DNA of 64,000 nt from Sulfurovum xiamenensis (GTDB taxonomy: Bacteria; Campylobacterota; Campylobacteria; Campylobacterales; Sulfurovaceae), in assembly GCF_030347995.1 (NCBI RefSeq), contig NZ_JAQIBC010000004.1:1-64000 (forward strand), in the 5' to 3' direction. This document shows, piece by piece, positions 35,556 through 45,104 of the stretch (the first letter of the stretch is position 1; each line of letters begins with the position of its first letter). Both the position numbers and the translations under genes were made by a program. Under the pieces are notes generated by a model. That model saw only the letters and a list, made by a program, of their open reading frames with translations. It had not been told where the DNA came from and made no database searches.

Positions 35556-37187
35556 CTATTTTTTATGTTGAAGTGCTGCATTGACAAAAGCCAAGATCGA
35601 TGGATTGGCATTTTGGAGTCTAGAAGTAAATTCCGGGTGGAACTGTACACCTAAGAACCATGGGTGATCTTTTACTTCTACTGCTTCTATCAGTCCGTCA
35701 GATTCACCTGTAATTTCCATACCCTTTGCCTCTAACGCTTCTCTATATTTAGGGTTTGCTTCATACCGGTGTCTATGTCTTTCATAAATCACTTTAGAAC
35801 CATAAGCTGCTCTAAGATTTGAACCCTCTTTTGTTTCACATTCATATTCACCAAGACGCATGGTCCCACCCATTGGAGATGTCGTAGTTCTTACCTGTTT
35901 TGAACCACTCGCATCTATGAATTCATCGATAAGATAAATAATAGGATTTGGGGTATTCTCATCAAATTCTACAGACGTTGCATCGTTTATACCCAGTACA
36001 TTTCTGGCAAATTCTACCATTGCCAGTTGCATACCAAGGCAAATACCTAAAAATGGTATTTTATTTTCTCTTGCATATTGAATGGCCTGAATTTTACCTT
36101 CTACACCACGTCCGCCAAAACCACCTGCAACCAAAATACCGTCACAGTCACTCAAATATTTTTGCGCACCGTCATCTTCAACCTTCTCACTGTCCACCCA
36201 TTTGATCTCTACTTTTGTATCAAGATGTGCACCTGCATGAATAAGGGCTTCTGTTAAAGACTTATAAGACTCTTTAAGATCCAGGTATTTACCTACAAAT
36301 GCAATTTTCATACTGTCACTAGGCATAATGATCTTATGTACCAGATCTCTCCATTTATCCATGTTAGGCTGGCAATCATGTAGATCCAATTGTTTACAAA
36401 TAGGTGTTAATATATCTTGATCTAAAAAGTTTAAAGGTACTTGATAAATCGTAGGTGCATCAGCAGCAACGATTACAGAATCTTCATCTACATCACAAGA
36501 GTAGGCTATTTTTCGTTTAATTTCAGTAGAAACTGGCACTTCAGCACGGAGTACCAACATATGCGGTGCAATTCCTATGCGTCTAAGTTCCTGTACAGAA
36601 TGCTGTGTCGGCTTGGTTTTAAGCTCTCCTGCAGCTTTGATATAAGGTAAAAGCGTGACGTGTATATTCATCACCTGCGTTTTACCAAATTCATGTTTCA
36701 TTTGTCTGATCGTTTCTAAAAACGGTAAACCTTCGATATCACCTGTTGTACCACCCAGTTCAACAATGAGAATATCTTTATTTTCGCCTGCTTTAACGAT
36801 ACGATCTTTAATTTCGTTTACAATATGAGGAACCACTTGGATCGTTTTTCCAAGATATTTTCCTTTACGTTCATTTTCAATAACCGTTTTGTAAACAAGA
36901 CCTGTGGTAAAGTTATTGTTTTGTGTCAATGAAGTATCTAAAAATCTTTCATAATGACCAAGATCAAGGTCTGTTTCTGCACCATCTTTGGTAACAAAAA
37001 CCTCACCATGTTCCAAAGGAGACATAGTACCAGGGTCAACATTGATATAGGGATCGAGTTTTAGTACGCCTACACGTTGTCCTGTATGTTTTAATAATGT
37101 TCCTATACTTGCAGCAGTAATACCTTTTCCTAAAGATGAAAGTACACCACCTGTAACAAAAATATATTTTGTTTTATTTTCACTCAT
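35556..37187 (-). CDS. pyrG: CTP synthase
   Basis: Makes CTP from UTP, ATP and glutamine. The 543-residue protein has the amidoligase part (about 1-270) starting [23 protein letters not shown], with [38 protein letters not shown] in the UTP-binding region. The glutaminase part (about 290-540) carries the nucleophile in [16 protein letters not shown] and the His-Glu pair in GVQFHPEF. It sits 15 bases after dnaN, so CTP synthesis is in one operon with the replication clamp. The 3' neighbour is recJ, with no gap. Confidence 0.96.
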   Translation of the reverse strand: MSENKTKYIFVTGGVLSSLGKGITAASIGTLLKHTGQRVGVLKLDPYINVDPGTMSPLEHGEVFVTKDGAETDLDLGHYERFLDTSLTQNNNFTTGLVYKTVIENERKGKYLGKTIQVVPHIVNEIKDRIVKAGENKDILIVELGGTTGDIEGLPFLETIRQMKHEFGKTQVMNIHVTLLPYIKAAGELKTKPTQHSVQELRRIGIAPHMLVLRAEVPVSTEIKRKIAYSCDVDEDSVIVAADAPTIYQVPLNFLDQDILTPICKQLDLHDCQPNMDKWRDLVHKIIMPSDSMKIAFVGKYLDLKESYKSLTEALIHAGAHLDTKVEIKWVDSEKVEDDGAQKYLSDCDGILVAGGFGGRGVEGKIQAIQYARENKIPFLGICLGMQLAMVEFARNVLGINDATSVEFDENTPNPIIYLIDEFIDASGSKQVRTTTSPMGGTMRLGEYECETKEGSNLRAAYGSKVIYERHRHRYEANPKYREALEAKGMEITGESDGLIEAVEVKDHPWFLGVQFHPEFTSRLQNANPSILAFVNAALQHKK

Positions 37188-37202
37188 ATAACGCTGTTCC
37201 TT

Positions 37203-38270
37203 TTATGCTACGATTGGCATGATGATTGTAATAAAATTATCGTCTTTAACAATAAACGGCAGTGAAGGTTCATTGAATTCAATAGTAAATTCATTCTTAT
37301 TGACTTGTGAAATAAAATCTAAGATATATCTACTATTGAATGAGAGTTCAAATTTATCATTGAGACCTGTATTGATCTCTAATTCTGTTTTAGCTTCTAC
37401 ATTATCTGCACTCAAAGAGTTAAAAATAATAGTATCAGATAAAAGTGTCATTTTTATTTCTTGTGAAATGGTTGTGATCATTTTTATAGCATCAACCATT
37501 TCTTTTTTAGGTAGTGTAATTTGATGTTTTGTTGTAGCAGGGATGATACGTTGATAATCCGGGAATTTTCCATTGATCAATCTTGTATAGAAATAATAGT
37601 TTTCATTTGAAATAATAAGGTTTGTTTCATCAAAGAAGATATCGATTTGATCTAAAAAGAGTTTTTGAATTTCCAAAATAGCTTTTTTAGGCACAATTAA
37701 AGAGAGGGCTTCATTATTATTTCCTGGTATGGTTGCAATGGCCAATCTTCTAGTATCGGTACCTACTAGATCTGTGCCGTCATTTTTTATATTGATCAAA
37801 GCACCATTGAGTTCAAATTTTGGATTGTTCGTGTCTATTGCAGGAGAGATCTTTTTAAGATTTTGAATCAAATTTAGAGAATCCAGAGAAATTTGAGGTT
37901 TATCATTTATATTAGGGAATGATGGATAAGAGTTAGCATCAAATGTCGGTAGTTTAAATTTAGAATGTTTTTGTTTGATAATGAGTGTATTGTCTAAAAG
38001 TTCTAAGGTAATTTCATCATCTTTAAGTATACGTATAATATCCAGGAGTTTTTTACCGTGTGCAGTAAATGCTCCTTCTGCTTCTATATTAATATTATCA
38101 GTAACAATTTGTAAACCTATTTCAGAATCGGTGGCTTTAATAATACACTTATTGTCTTGTGTTGAAAATAGTATATGTGAGGTTATTTGACTTGCATCTT
38201 TTTTCTCTAAAAAAGGTTGTAAATTAATGAGTATAGATTCTATAATTTGTTTTTGTGCTCTTATCTTCAT
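37203..38270 (-). CDS. dnaN: DNA polymerase III beta sliding clamp
   Basis: Ring-shaped dimeric clamp, each monomer with three similar domains. 355 residues, a usual length. Recognised by the overall pattern (MKIRAQKQIIESILINLQPFLEK start; FTAHGKKLLDIIRIL; LVGTDTRRLAIATIP near residue 172; NGKFPDYQRIIP near 235; C-terminal LPFIVKDDNFITIIMPI). It lies 186 bases after dnaA; that gap carries DnaA boxes and an AT-rich stretch. pyrG follows, where many relatives have gyrB. Confidence 0.95.
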   Translation of the reverse strand: MKIRAQKQIIESILINLQPFLEKKDASQITSHILFSTQDNKCIIKATDSEIGLQIVTDNINIEAEGAFTAHGKKLLDIIRILKDDEITLELLDNTLIIKQKHSKFKLPTFDANSYPSFPNINDKPQISLDSLNLIQNLKKISPAIDTNNPKFELNGALINIKNDGTDLVGTDTRRLAIATIPGNNNEALSLIVPKKAILEIQKLFLDQIDIFFDETNLIISNENYYFYTRLINGKFPDYQRIIPATTKHQITLPKKEMVDAIKMITTISQEIKMTLLSDTIIFNSLSADNVEAKTELEINTGLNDKFELSFNSRYILDFISQVNKNEFTIEFNEPSLPFIVKDDNFITIIMPIVA

Positions 38271-38324
38271 TGACTCTCCTTATTTTTAATAAAATTAGTA
38301 GGTAGTAGTAGTACGACATGAATA

Positions 38325-38430
38325 TGTGAAAAACTACTTTAATCGCTGGCGTGACCGTTGTTTAATTGAATGTCTAACTCTTTTTGAACATTCACATTTA
38401 TTCACTTTTAAAATTATATCTTTTTTTTAT
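38325..38430. other. Candidate oriC part 2 (dnaA-dnaN gap)
   Basis: Three Helicobacter-type DnaA boxes: TGTGAAAAA (38325-38333), ACATTCACA (38388-38396) and TTATTCACT (38398-38406). The last two are separated by only one base. They are followed by an AT-only tract with T8 (about 38406-38430), a plausible DNA-unwinding element. A box-plus-AT-tract of this kind next to dnaA is the arrangement described for oriC2 in H. pylori and relatives. GCTGGCGTGACCG at 38345-38357 is a short GC-rich patch of unknown role. Confidence 0.6.
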
Positions 38431-38456
38431 TCAAGTTTTCTATGATGAAATAGTGT

Positions 38457-39791
38457 TTATATGTCATTACTTTGTGTATGGGTATTTACTTTGTTGGAGA
38501 GTTCTTCTAAAATTACTTTAAAATTTTCATCACTCTCTATAAGTTCATTGATTTTTTTCATAGCATGTGAAATGGCTGTATGGTCCTTCATACCAAAATA
38601 TACGGCTATTTGAGGCATAGAATTAGGGGTCAGGTTTCTAGCTAAATAGATCGCAATTCTTCTTGCATTTACCACATTTTTGGTACGTTTTTTAGATTTC
38701 ATATCTGAAGGTTTGATATTGAGTTCTTTTGAAATAATTTTTACTATTTCATCTATGGTAATGTTCTCTTTTTTCTCTTTAAGCTGGTCTTTGATGGCAT
38801 TTTGTGCAAAATCAAGAGTGATCTCCTGGTTAAGCATGGAAGACAATGCGTTCAGTTTGATGATGGTTCCTTCGATTTCACGTATATTGTCACCCATGTG
38901 CGTAGCGATGTAATTGACGATTTCATTATCCAGTGATATACCGTCAAGTTCACATTTTTTTTGTATGATGGCAATTTTAGTCTCCAGTCCAGGTGGTTGT
39001 ATATCTGCAAGGAGTCCCATTTCAAAACGGGTTCTTAGTCTATCGACAAGTCCGGCGATCTTATTGGGTTGTCTGTCTGAAGTTATGACAATTTGTTTAT
39101 TATTGTTATAGAGTTCATTAAACGTGTGAAAAAATTCTTCTTGTGTCTGTTCTTTTCTGCTTAGAAATTGTATATCATCTATCAAAAGTAGATCACACTC
39201 TCTAAACTTTTCTCTAAATCTATCCATGGTCTGGGAACGTAGATGTGAAGTGAAAGAGTTCATGAATTGTTCTAATGTTGTATAGATAACAGTTTTTCCC
39301 AGATCTATATGATAATTACCTATGGCTTGAAGAAGATGTGTCTTCCCCAGCCCTACACCACCATAAAGAAAAAGAGGGTTATAAAGTTTACCAGGTTTTT
39401 CTGCTACGGATTTTGCTGTGGTATAGGCAAATTGGTTAGAGTCCCCTACAATAAAACTTTCGAAGGTCAAAGAGGGGTTGAGATAGGTACTTTTCGAATG
39501 ACTTTTTTCACTTGTATGTTTTGTAACTGGTGTTGAACGTTGGTCTTTTTGTTTGCCTACGGTGATTTCTATTTCCGGTTTGACTTCGTTCTGCAGTTCA
39601 AAAAGATGCATGAGCTTATCAGTATATTTACTTTTGATCCATTTTGCAATGATCATATTAGGCGCATTAAAATAGGCAATATTACTTCGGGAACGTTTGG
39701 TATCATAAGTAAGGTTTTTAATATATCGTTCATATTCTACTTCAGTGATCTCTTTTTTCAGTTCAAAAAGTACTTTTTGTCCTATATTCAT
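38457..39791 (-). CDS. dnaA: Chromosomal replication initiator DnaA
   Basis: AAA+ initiator of 444 residues. Domain I (about 1-85) for helicase contact. The AAA+ core has Walker A GGVGLGKTHLLQA (near residue 144), Walker B CDLLLIDDIQFLS (near 205) and the sensor DRLRTRFEMGLLADIQPP. Domain IV is a helix-turn-helix with the signature YFGMKDHTAISHAMKKI (near 410). Boxes of the form TGTGAATAA lie on both sides, so autoregulation is likely. dnaN follows on the same strand; ruvC is divergent across oriC part 1. Confidence 0.97.
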   Translation of the reverse strand: MNIGQKVLFELKKEITEVEYERYIKNLTYDTKRSRSNIAYFNAPNMIIAKWIKSKYTDKLMHLFELQNEVKPEIEITVGKQKDQRSTPVTKHTSEKSHSKSTYLNPSLTFESFIVGDSNQFAYTTAKSVAEKPGKLYNPLFLYGGVGLGKTHLLQAIGNYHIDLGKTVIYTTLEQFMNSFTSHLRSQTMDRFREKFRECDLLLIDDIQFLSRKEQTQEEFFHTFNELYNNNKQIVITSDRQPNKIAGLVDRLRTRFEMGLLADIQPPGLETKIAIIQKKCELDGISLDNEIVNYIATHMGDNIREIEGTIIKLNALSSMLNQEITLDFAQNAIKDQLKEKKENITIDEIVKIISKELNIKPSDMKSKKRTKNVVNARRIAIYLARNLTPNSMPQIAVYFGMKDHTAISHAMKKINELIESDENFKVILEELSNKVNTHTQSNDI

Positions 39792-39819
39792 CCGTTCATG
39801 CCTTTAATATTTTTAAATG

Positions 39820-39960
39820 TGTGAATAGATTTTCACAGTTTTCAAGCGTTAAAATTCTGTATGTGAATAACTTATGATATTTTAGCCAACTTAAGCTAAA
39901 ATAGCGTCATTAAACAGAGTTGAATAATTTTATTCACTATGTGAACAAAGGTGTGAATGA
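39820..39960. other. Candidate oriC part 1 (dnaA-ruvC gap)
   Basis: Six DnaA-box-like 9-mers: TGTGAATAG (39820-39828), TTTTCACAG (39830-39838), TGTGAATAA (39862-39870), TTATTCACT (39930-39938), TGTGAACAA (39940-39948) and TGTGAATGA (39952-39960), the last overlapping the ruvC start codon. Boxes 1-2 and 4-5 are inverted pairs spaced by one base. Between them, TTTTAGC..GCTAAAA (39880-39902) forms a hairpin. With the dnaA-dnaN gap this suggests a bipartite origin. Confidence 0.65.
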
Positions 39961-40442
39961 ATATTTTAGGAATAGACCCCGGAAGCCGTAATTTAGGGTA
40001 CTGTATCATATTTTGGGATGGAAAAAAGTTTTCACTGGTTGAAGCAGGTTTACTTAAAATCAAAGCAAAAGAGTTACAAGAGCAGATCATTGAGCTTGTA
40101 GAAGGCATTGACGTCATTTTAAAGGCACATAAAGTAGATGAAGTGGCCATAGAAGATATCTTTTTTGCCTATAATCCCAAGTCTGTTTTAAAGCTTGCAC
40201 AATTCAGGGGAGCACTTTCATTAAAAATACTCCAGGAGATAGGTTATTTCTATGAATATACGCCATTACAGGTCAAAAAAGCAGTCACTGGAAATGGAAA
40301 AGCTGATAAAGAACAAGTCGCTTTTATGGTAAAAAGACTTTTTGGCATTAAAAAGGAGATCAAACCCTTGGATATTACAGATGCAATGGCTATTGCATTG
40401 ACACATCTGCAAAGGGTAAAACTACGAAAAAAATCTAGTTAG
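39957..40442 (+). CDS. ruvC: Holliday junction resolvase RuvC
   Basis: Dimeric endonuclease that resolves Holliday junctions. 161 residues. Four acidic catalytic residues: Asp in [12 protein letters not shown] (near residue 7), Glu in [24 protein letters not shown] (near 67), and Asp pairs in [12 protein letters not shown] (near 140). The start ATG lies inside a DnaA box, and no ribosome-binding site is obvious, so its expression may be influenced by DnaA. The 3' end overlaps the L,D-transpeptidase gene by 8 bases (convergent). Confidence 0.94.
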   Translation: MNILGIDPGSRNLGYCIIFWDGKKFSLVEAGLLKIKAKELQEQIIELVEGIDVILKAHKVDEVAIEDIFFAYNPKSVLKLAQFRGALSLKILQEIGYFYEYTPLQVKKAVTGNGKADKEQVAFMVKRLFGIKKEIKPLDITDAMAIALTHLQRVKLRKKSS

Positions 40443-42174
40443 AAAGCGGTTGTGCATTTTTCTTTACAGATATCATACGTTTTTCAGGTATGGTAAATGT
40501 AGACTTTTTGTTCCCTTCTACGGACTCTTCAATGATCTTATCATACAAATAGATATCATTTTTGAAATAGGCCAATCCATTCTCTTCGTAGACAGTAAAG
40601 TATAGGATATGCACAGGGATCTGTTTTTTCAGATAGATAGTTGTAGGCTCATTACTTGCGAGTATTTCATCAATTTTGTTTTGAGAATAGTTTTTCCATG
40701 TATGTTCAAGCAGCATATCTACAAGATCAAAAGGTTTTTCTACACGCATACAACCGGAACTATAGATCTTATAACGACGGGATAGCAATGATTTATTGTC
40801 TGTATCATGTAGATAGACGGCATATTTATTTGGGAACATGAATTTTACGCGTCCAAGTGCATTTGTTTCACCTGGAAACTGCACAATACGGTAAGGCACA
40901 GGTTTTTCACTCTTTTCATAGGGATCCAGCATCTCTTGGGTGATATTTATTTCTTTATTCCCTTGAAATACATGCATATTATTCTCTTCGAGATACATAG
41001 GGTTATCTCTCAGTACAGGGATCAGATCTCTTTTGATAAGATTATCAGGTATGGTCCATGTCGGATTGAGTACCATATAGCTTATCGCATTGGAGAAAAG
41101 CGGTGTCGGTCTGTCTATACGTCCTACGACAATACCTTTTTTCATGACCTTCTTTTGATCTTTATAATACCGAAGATTAAAATCGGGTATATTCACTTCA
41201 ATATGTTCATCTTCAAATTGTTTTGGATAGAGTTTTGTTTTATCCAGATTTGTAATGATGGCCTGTATATTACTTTTTGCAGGAAGATTAAGATAGTAGG
41301 TTGTTGTTCTGTCCACCATGCCTGTTACTTTGATCAGGTAACGCTTTTGGTAGGTCATGACTGCTCTTTTAAGTGTTTCATCAAATTTACTGTCAATAGG
41401 TGCATTTTTAGGATAATCACCAGTGATCTGCAATCGTCTCTTTATCTCTTCGACACGACTGGAACTATCACCCAGTTTCAACGTTTCATTACTATATTTT
41501 ATCTTTGGAAATTTATCCATCACACGATAATCATTAAGAAGTTTGACAAGTTTTCTGTATCGTTTTTCCATAGGAAGAAGAGAAGTTAGATACTCATAGA
41601 TAGTGTCATTCTCTATAGCAGAGATCAGTCCGTTAAGATCTGGAAATGCTTTAGGTTCCATTTCCCATCTAGCAGTAATATCATCACTTTGTTCAAGGGT
41701 GTTCAGTTTTTTCTGTACAAGGTTCCAGTCTACATCACCCTGAACGATAAATCTTACTAAACGTACGAATGAGCTGGTCAATACAAGGTCAAGTTTTGCA
41801 TAGGCAGAGGTTTGTTTTACCTGGCTGATCTCTCCATTGTCAAGCTGGTAAAAGAGATGTTTGATGGATCTTTGATCAAACGATTTATTTTTATAGTTAA
41901 AAAGAGGGTCATTGAGCGCCTGTATCAGGTGACTTGTTTTTATTCTGTTTTTATTTCCTATCCATAAAGGCTTATTGCCAGTTTGGGTATAAATCTCTTG
42001 AATGATAGGTCTGTTTTGACCAGCGATACGTGTTTGAACACCTTTTTGGATATGTGTGGTGATGTTCTCCATTGAAAGTATCTCCCCATGAAGAGGATTG
42101 AGTGTAAATAGCAAAAATATCAGTAGTGTTAAAAAACGCAAAAAAGTGCTCCAAAATTTAAAGTATAAAGTCAT
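40435..42174 (-). CDS. L,D-transpeptidase, YcbB-like
   Basis: A 579-residue envelope enzyme that makes or edits 3-3 or lipoprotein cross-links in peptidoglycan. N-terminal membrane or signal helix (about 10-30), then a helical scaffold (40-250). A peptidoglycan-binding-like segment, [22 protein letters not shown] and [21 protein letters not shown], lies near 235-295. The YkuD-type catalytic domain (about 315-500) has [26 protein letters not shown], in which H and the SxGCMR Cys are catalytic. The large insert is typical of YcbB/LdtD. Faces ruvC end-to-end. Confidence 0.88.
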   Translation of the reverse strand: MTLYFKFWSTFLRFLTLLIFLLFTLNPLHGEILSMENITTHIQKGVQTRIAGQNRPIIQEIYTQTGNKPLWIGNKNRIKTSHLIQALNDPLFNYKNKSFDQRSIKHLFYQLDNGEISQVKQTSAYAKLDLVLTSSFVRLVRFIVQGDVDWNLVQKKLNTLEQSDDITARWEMEPKAFPDLNGLISAIENDTIYEYLTSLLPMEKRYRKLVKLLNDYRVMDKFPKIKYSNETLKLGDSSSRVEEIKRRLQITGDYPKNAPIDSKFDETLKRAVMTYQKRYLIKVTGMVDRTTTYYLNLPAKSNIQAIITNLDKTKLYPKQFEDEHIEVNIPDFNLRYYKDQKKVMKKGIVVGRIDRPTPLFSNAISYMVLNPTWTIPDNLIKRDLIPVLRDNPMYLEENNMHVFQGNKEINITQEMLDPYEKSEKPVPYRIVQFPGETNALGRVKFMFPNKYAVYLHDTDNKSLLSRRYKIYSSGCMRVEKPFDLVDMLLEHTWKNYSQNKIDEILASNEPTTIYLKKQIPVHILYFTVYEENGLAYFKNDIYLYDKIIEESVEGNKKSTFTIPEKRMISVKKNAQPLSN

Positions 42175-42255
42175 TCATGAAAACGTATTATAGTGAAATT
42201 TAGTGTAAGTTCAATTGTAGCAAGAAAGGGTAAATAGAGTGAAGATTTTTATGTG

Positions 42256-42277
42256 GCCAAGCCCCTTAAGGCTTAGC
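42256..42277 (-). terminator. Terminator after the small barrel gene
   Basis: GCTAAGCC / GGCTTGGC on the minus strand forms eight pairs (one G-T) around a 6-base loop, starting seven bases past the stop codon. The following sequence is AT-rich, without a long T-run. Confidence 0.55.
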
Positions 42278-42283
42278 ATTATT

Positions 42284-42835
42284 TTAGAATTTATAGGTAA
42301 ATCCTATATTGATAGAATCAGCTAGAACATCTTGGTTTGGTAATGCACCATCAAATCCTGTATCATCATAGAGATTTGTGTAGTCCACGAATACATCTAT
42401 ATTCTTAACCACTTCATAGCTGGCACCAAGTCCCCACTGAAAACCTGATTCAGACAAGTTTTGTCCGCCATCATAGTCTACCTGCCCGTACCCAAGCAAT
42501 CCGTAAAGTGTAATACCACCCATTGGATACATAGGTTTAAGATAGATAGCTGTATTCTCAAGACAATCGGTAAGTCCGCTATATCTACCTTCCACACCAA
42601 TATATTGGTTAAAGTTGTACCCTGCCAGTAAAAGTACTGCGTCACCATTTGCTTCATCACTATTGTCAGGATCCAAGTTCATATAGGAATAACCTAAACC
42701 TGCATAAAATGAGCCTGTAGATTCTTCTACCATTGGAGTTTCTACTACTGGCTCAACCGGTGCAATATCTCCACCCGCCGTTGCGAATGTACTCATTGCC
42801 AACAACGCTACTAATGAAAGATTGAATTTTTTCAT
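42284..42835 (-). CDS. Outer-membrane beta-barrel protein (OmpA/OprF-like barrel)
   Basis: A 183-residue exported protein: signal peptide (1-20, ending TFATA|G), a short Pro/Glu/Val linker (DIAPVEPVVETPMVEE), then an eight-stranded-type barrel from GSFYAGLGYSYM to a terminal Phe (SINIGFTYKF). Repeating patterns such as LAGYNFNQYIGVEGRYSG and LGASYEVVKNIDVFVDYTNLYDD are those of small porin-like barrels in this phylum. Two Cys are absent except one in GLTDCLEN. It has its own promoter with a TTGACA and TATAAT pair, and a terminator. Confidence 0.8.
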   Translation of the reverse strand: MKKFNLSLVALLAMSTFATAGGDIAPVEPVVETPMVEESTGSFYAGLGYSYMNLDPDNSDEANGDAVLLLAGYNFNQYIGVEGRYSGLTDCLENTAIYLKPMYPMGGITLYGLLGYGQVDYDGGQNLSESGFQWGLGASYEVVKNIDVFVDYTNLYDDTGFDGALPNQDVLADSINIGFTYKF

Positions 42836-42874
42836 TTTACACTCCTTGTATCATTGTAATTCTCATTAAAATTT

Positions 42875-42904
42875 ATTATATTCTTATATTATATTAAATG
42901 TCAA
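42875..42904 (-). promoter_or_regulatory. Promoter of the small barrel gene
   Basis: Read on the minus strand: TTGACA, 18 bases, TATAAT. Both boxes are perfect matches to consensus. The start codon is 40 bases beyond the -10, preceded by AAGGAG. Confidence 0.7.
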
Positions 42905-42945
42905 TTAAATTCTTGTAAATATATTTTTAAAAGACAATCTTTATA

Positions 42946-43785
42946 TTATTTGTCTTTATAGTTTTTATCGATGAGTTTTAGATATTTTACAGGGGTGACT
43001 GCTTTCATCGCTTCAGCCAGCCATTGTATCTGGAACCAAGCTGCACCGGAATCCCTGAGGTCAAAATAGTTTTTAAGACTTCTGATATTAAAGGTGACCA
43101 CCATGTCCACTTTCCAGTTATCTGAGACAATGTGTTTAAAGCCATCTCCCACGTTTCTTTTTTTCTTTCCGTTTTCCAATGCTTTAAAGAGTGTGGCGGC
43201 ATTGCCTCTGTTCTCTTCTATAAAAGGTATAGAAGATTTTGCCACAGCATTGTTTATGAAATCACTGTCTCTTTGATATTGAAAATGTAATTTGTCATAG
43301 ATCGCTCTGATCTCGATGTGCAGATACTCTTTGTCTGTTATGACGAAAAGGTTTAAAGTGAGAAGTGTTTCAAAAAAGAATTCAAAACCGTCCTCTGCCT
43401 CAAGTGAAGCTACAAAAGCATTGATAACGCTTGACATGGTGTAGCGTGTACTTCTTACAGAAATGGCTTGGAGTCTGTGTCTTGCATGCTCCTGCAGCAC
43501 ACCTCGTGAAGTTCCCTGTATCAAATAACTCAAAGTCGCATGTTCGATGATGGAGTGATGGTGATGTACCCATGCAAGACTTGAAAGAAGATCTGAATCA
43601 TCGATGTTATTGATGGCATTCGTATCCAAATGATCCATTGCATTTTTTACACATGAATTTTCACTGTTTTCGAAACTGTCATAACATGTTCTTGCTGCGA
43701 TCTCTGCAACACCAAGGCCAGATTGTTGTAAAAGCGTAACTTTAGGTTTTTCATACGCTATGTGATACATTTCCATTGTTTCCAT
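42946..43785 (-). CDS. thyX: FAD-dependent thymidylate synthase ThyX
   Basis: Methylates dUMP to dTMP using methylenetetrahydrofolate, FAD and NADPH. The 279-residue protein carries the ThyX motif RHR-x7-S (RHRLQAISVRS, near residue 100), preceded by HHSIIEHATLSYLI. Substrate residues are also in FNIRSLKNYFDLRDSGAAWFQIQWLAEAM near 230. ThyX is the usual replacement of ThyA in this phylum. The Arg/Glu-rich middle (175-210) is unassigned. It lies divergent from dgt, 70 bases away, another dNTP-pool gene. GGAG precedes the ATG. Confidence 0.95.
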   Translation of the reverse strand: METMEMYHIAYEKPKVTLLQQSGLGVAEIAARTCYDSFENSENSCVKNAMDHLDTNAINNIDDSDLLSSLAWVHHHHSIIEHATLSYLIQGTSRGVLQEHARHRLQAISVRSTRYTMSSVINAFVASLEAEDGFEFFFETLLTLNLFVITDKEYLHIEIRAIYDKLHFQYQRDSDFINNAVAKSSIPFIEENRGNAATLFKALENGKKKRNVGDGFKHIVSDNWKVDMVVTFNIRSLKNYFDLRDSGAAWFQIQWLAEAMKAVTPVKYLKLIDKNYKDK

Positions 43786-43855
43786 GGGGAGACTCCATCA
43801 TATATTTAGATACAATTATATCACTATAAATTTAGAGCTATATAAGGATTAGACT

Positions 43856-44959
43856 GTGAGACCCGATGAACGATTTTTTAGTTTCGAAAAAGATTTTAGA
43901 GACCCTTTTGCAAGAGACAGGGATAGAGTGCTGCATTGTAGTTCTTTCAGACGTTTAGAGTATAAAACACAGGTTTTTTTAAATCATGAAGGTGACTACT
44001 TTCGTACACGCTTGACCCATTCACTTGAGGTAAGCCAGATAGCCAGAACACTTTCACGTATGCTGGACCTTAATGAGACTCTTGCGGAAGTGATCGCACT
44101 TTCACATGATCTGGGACATACGCCGTTCGGGCATGTGGGCGGAGACGAGTTAGATAAACTTTTAAAGGCAGATGGCAGGCCATTAGGCTTTGAACACAAT
44201 TTTCAGTCATTCAGGGTTTTGACCAAACTGGAAAAACGTTACAAAGAGTTTGACGGACTTAATCTTACATTTGCCACGCTAGAAGGGGTACTTAAGCATT
44301 CCTATCCCTATAAAAAACCTTTTTTGGAGGGACTGGACCCCCATTTTGATTTAGAAAAACACCCTTCTCTTGAAGCAATGGTAGTGGATCATGCAGATGA
44401 GATAGCCTACACATCACATGACATAGATGACGGTATCAAATACGGGCTCATTTCGTTTGATGACCTGTTAAAAGATGCGCTTTGTTTAAGGGTGGATGAA
44501 GTGGTACAAAAGGAGGGCGTTACAAGAGAAGAGAAACTCTATAGACACCGATTTGTAGCAGGACTTATTAAGCTGCTTGTAGAAGATTTTATAGAGACTT
44601 CAAAAGAGGGTGCAAAACAATATCGGCAAGAGACACCGATCTGTGTGACCATCGATGCGCAAGAGGAGTTACCTGTAGGATTTTCAAAAGAGACAGGAAC
44701 ACAGCTTAAAAAACTCAAAAAACTGCTATATCAGAAACTCTATAAACACCAAAAAATTGTACGAAAAATGCACGCAGGGAAACAGTGTATACAAGGACTC
44801 TATAAGGCATTCACAGAAGATACAGATCTGCTTCCTCCCTATCAAAAAGAACTTTTTGATGTACGTATTAAAGAGCGGGTTATTGCAGATTATATCGCAG
44901 CGATGACGGACCGTTATGCGATGAAAACCTACCATGAAGTATACGGATTTTCACTGTAG
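43856..44959 (+). CDS. dgt: dNTP triphosphohydrolase (Dgt-like)
   Basis: HD-domain hydrolase that converts dGTP or other dNTPs to nucleoside and triphosphate. 367 residues, in the short class (full-length E. coli Dgt is 505). The start RDPFARDRDRVLHCSSFRRLEYKTQVF is typical. The metal site is visible: H in RTRLTHSLEVSQIARTL, the HD pair in ALSHDLGHTPFGHVGGDEL, and Asp in VVDHADEIAYTSHDIDDG. It begins with GTG; AAGGAT lies six bases upstream. Located opposite thyX and upstream of typA. Confidence 0.9.
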   Translation: MRPDERFFSFEKDFRDPFARDRDRVLHCSSFRRLEYKTQVFLNHEGDYFRTRLTHSLEVSQIARTLSRMLDLNETLAEVIALSHDLGHTPFGHVGGDELDKLLKADGRPLGFEHNFQSFRVLTKLEKRYKEFDGLNLTFATLEGVLKHSYPYKKPFLEGLDPHFDLEKHPSLEAMVVDHADEIAYTSHDIDDGIKYGLISFDDLLKDALCLRVDEVVQKEGVTREEKLYRHRFVAGLIKLLVEDFIETSKEGAKQYRQETPICVTIDAQEELPVGFSKETGTQLKKLKKLLYQKLYKHQKIVRKMHAGKQCIQGLYKAFTEDTDLLPPYQKELFDVRIKERVIADYIAAMTDRYAMKTYHEVYGFSL

Positions 44960-45051
44960 AAAAGGTAGATATCTGTATAGCGATAGAACAGAACATTGAG
45001 TCAAATGAGATAATTTTTTATATTAAAATCTCTTATATAGCAATTTTTGGG

Positions 45052-45057
45052 TATAAT
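45052..45057 (+). promoter_or_regulatory. Extended -10 promoter of typA
   Basis: TATAAT preceded by TTTTTGGG, the same extended element seen at the secG promoter. It starts 53 bases before the typA ATG. Confidence 0.6.
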
Positions 45058-45104
45058 TCGCGAAAATTACACATAGGGCACAAAGCCTTATTTTAGGACA
45101 TTTT

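Noticed and set aside
40936-41589. A 217-codon + strand frame rich in Ile, Tyr and Phe.
   Set aside because: Antisense shadow of the L,D-transpeptidase gene, whose catalytic motifs are clear.
42850-42875. A Fur box before the small barrel gene (AATGAGAATTAC).
   Set aside because: Only one half-site fits; the other arm does not match, and AT-rich DNA gives such halves often.
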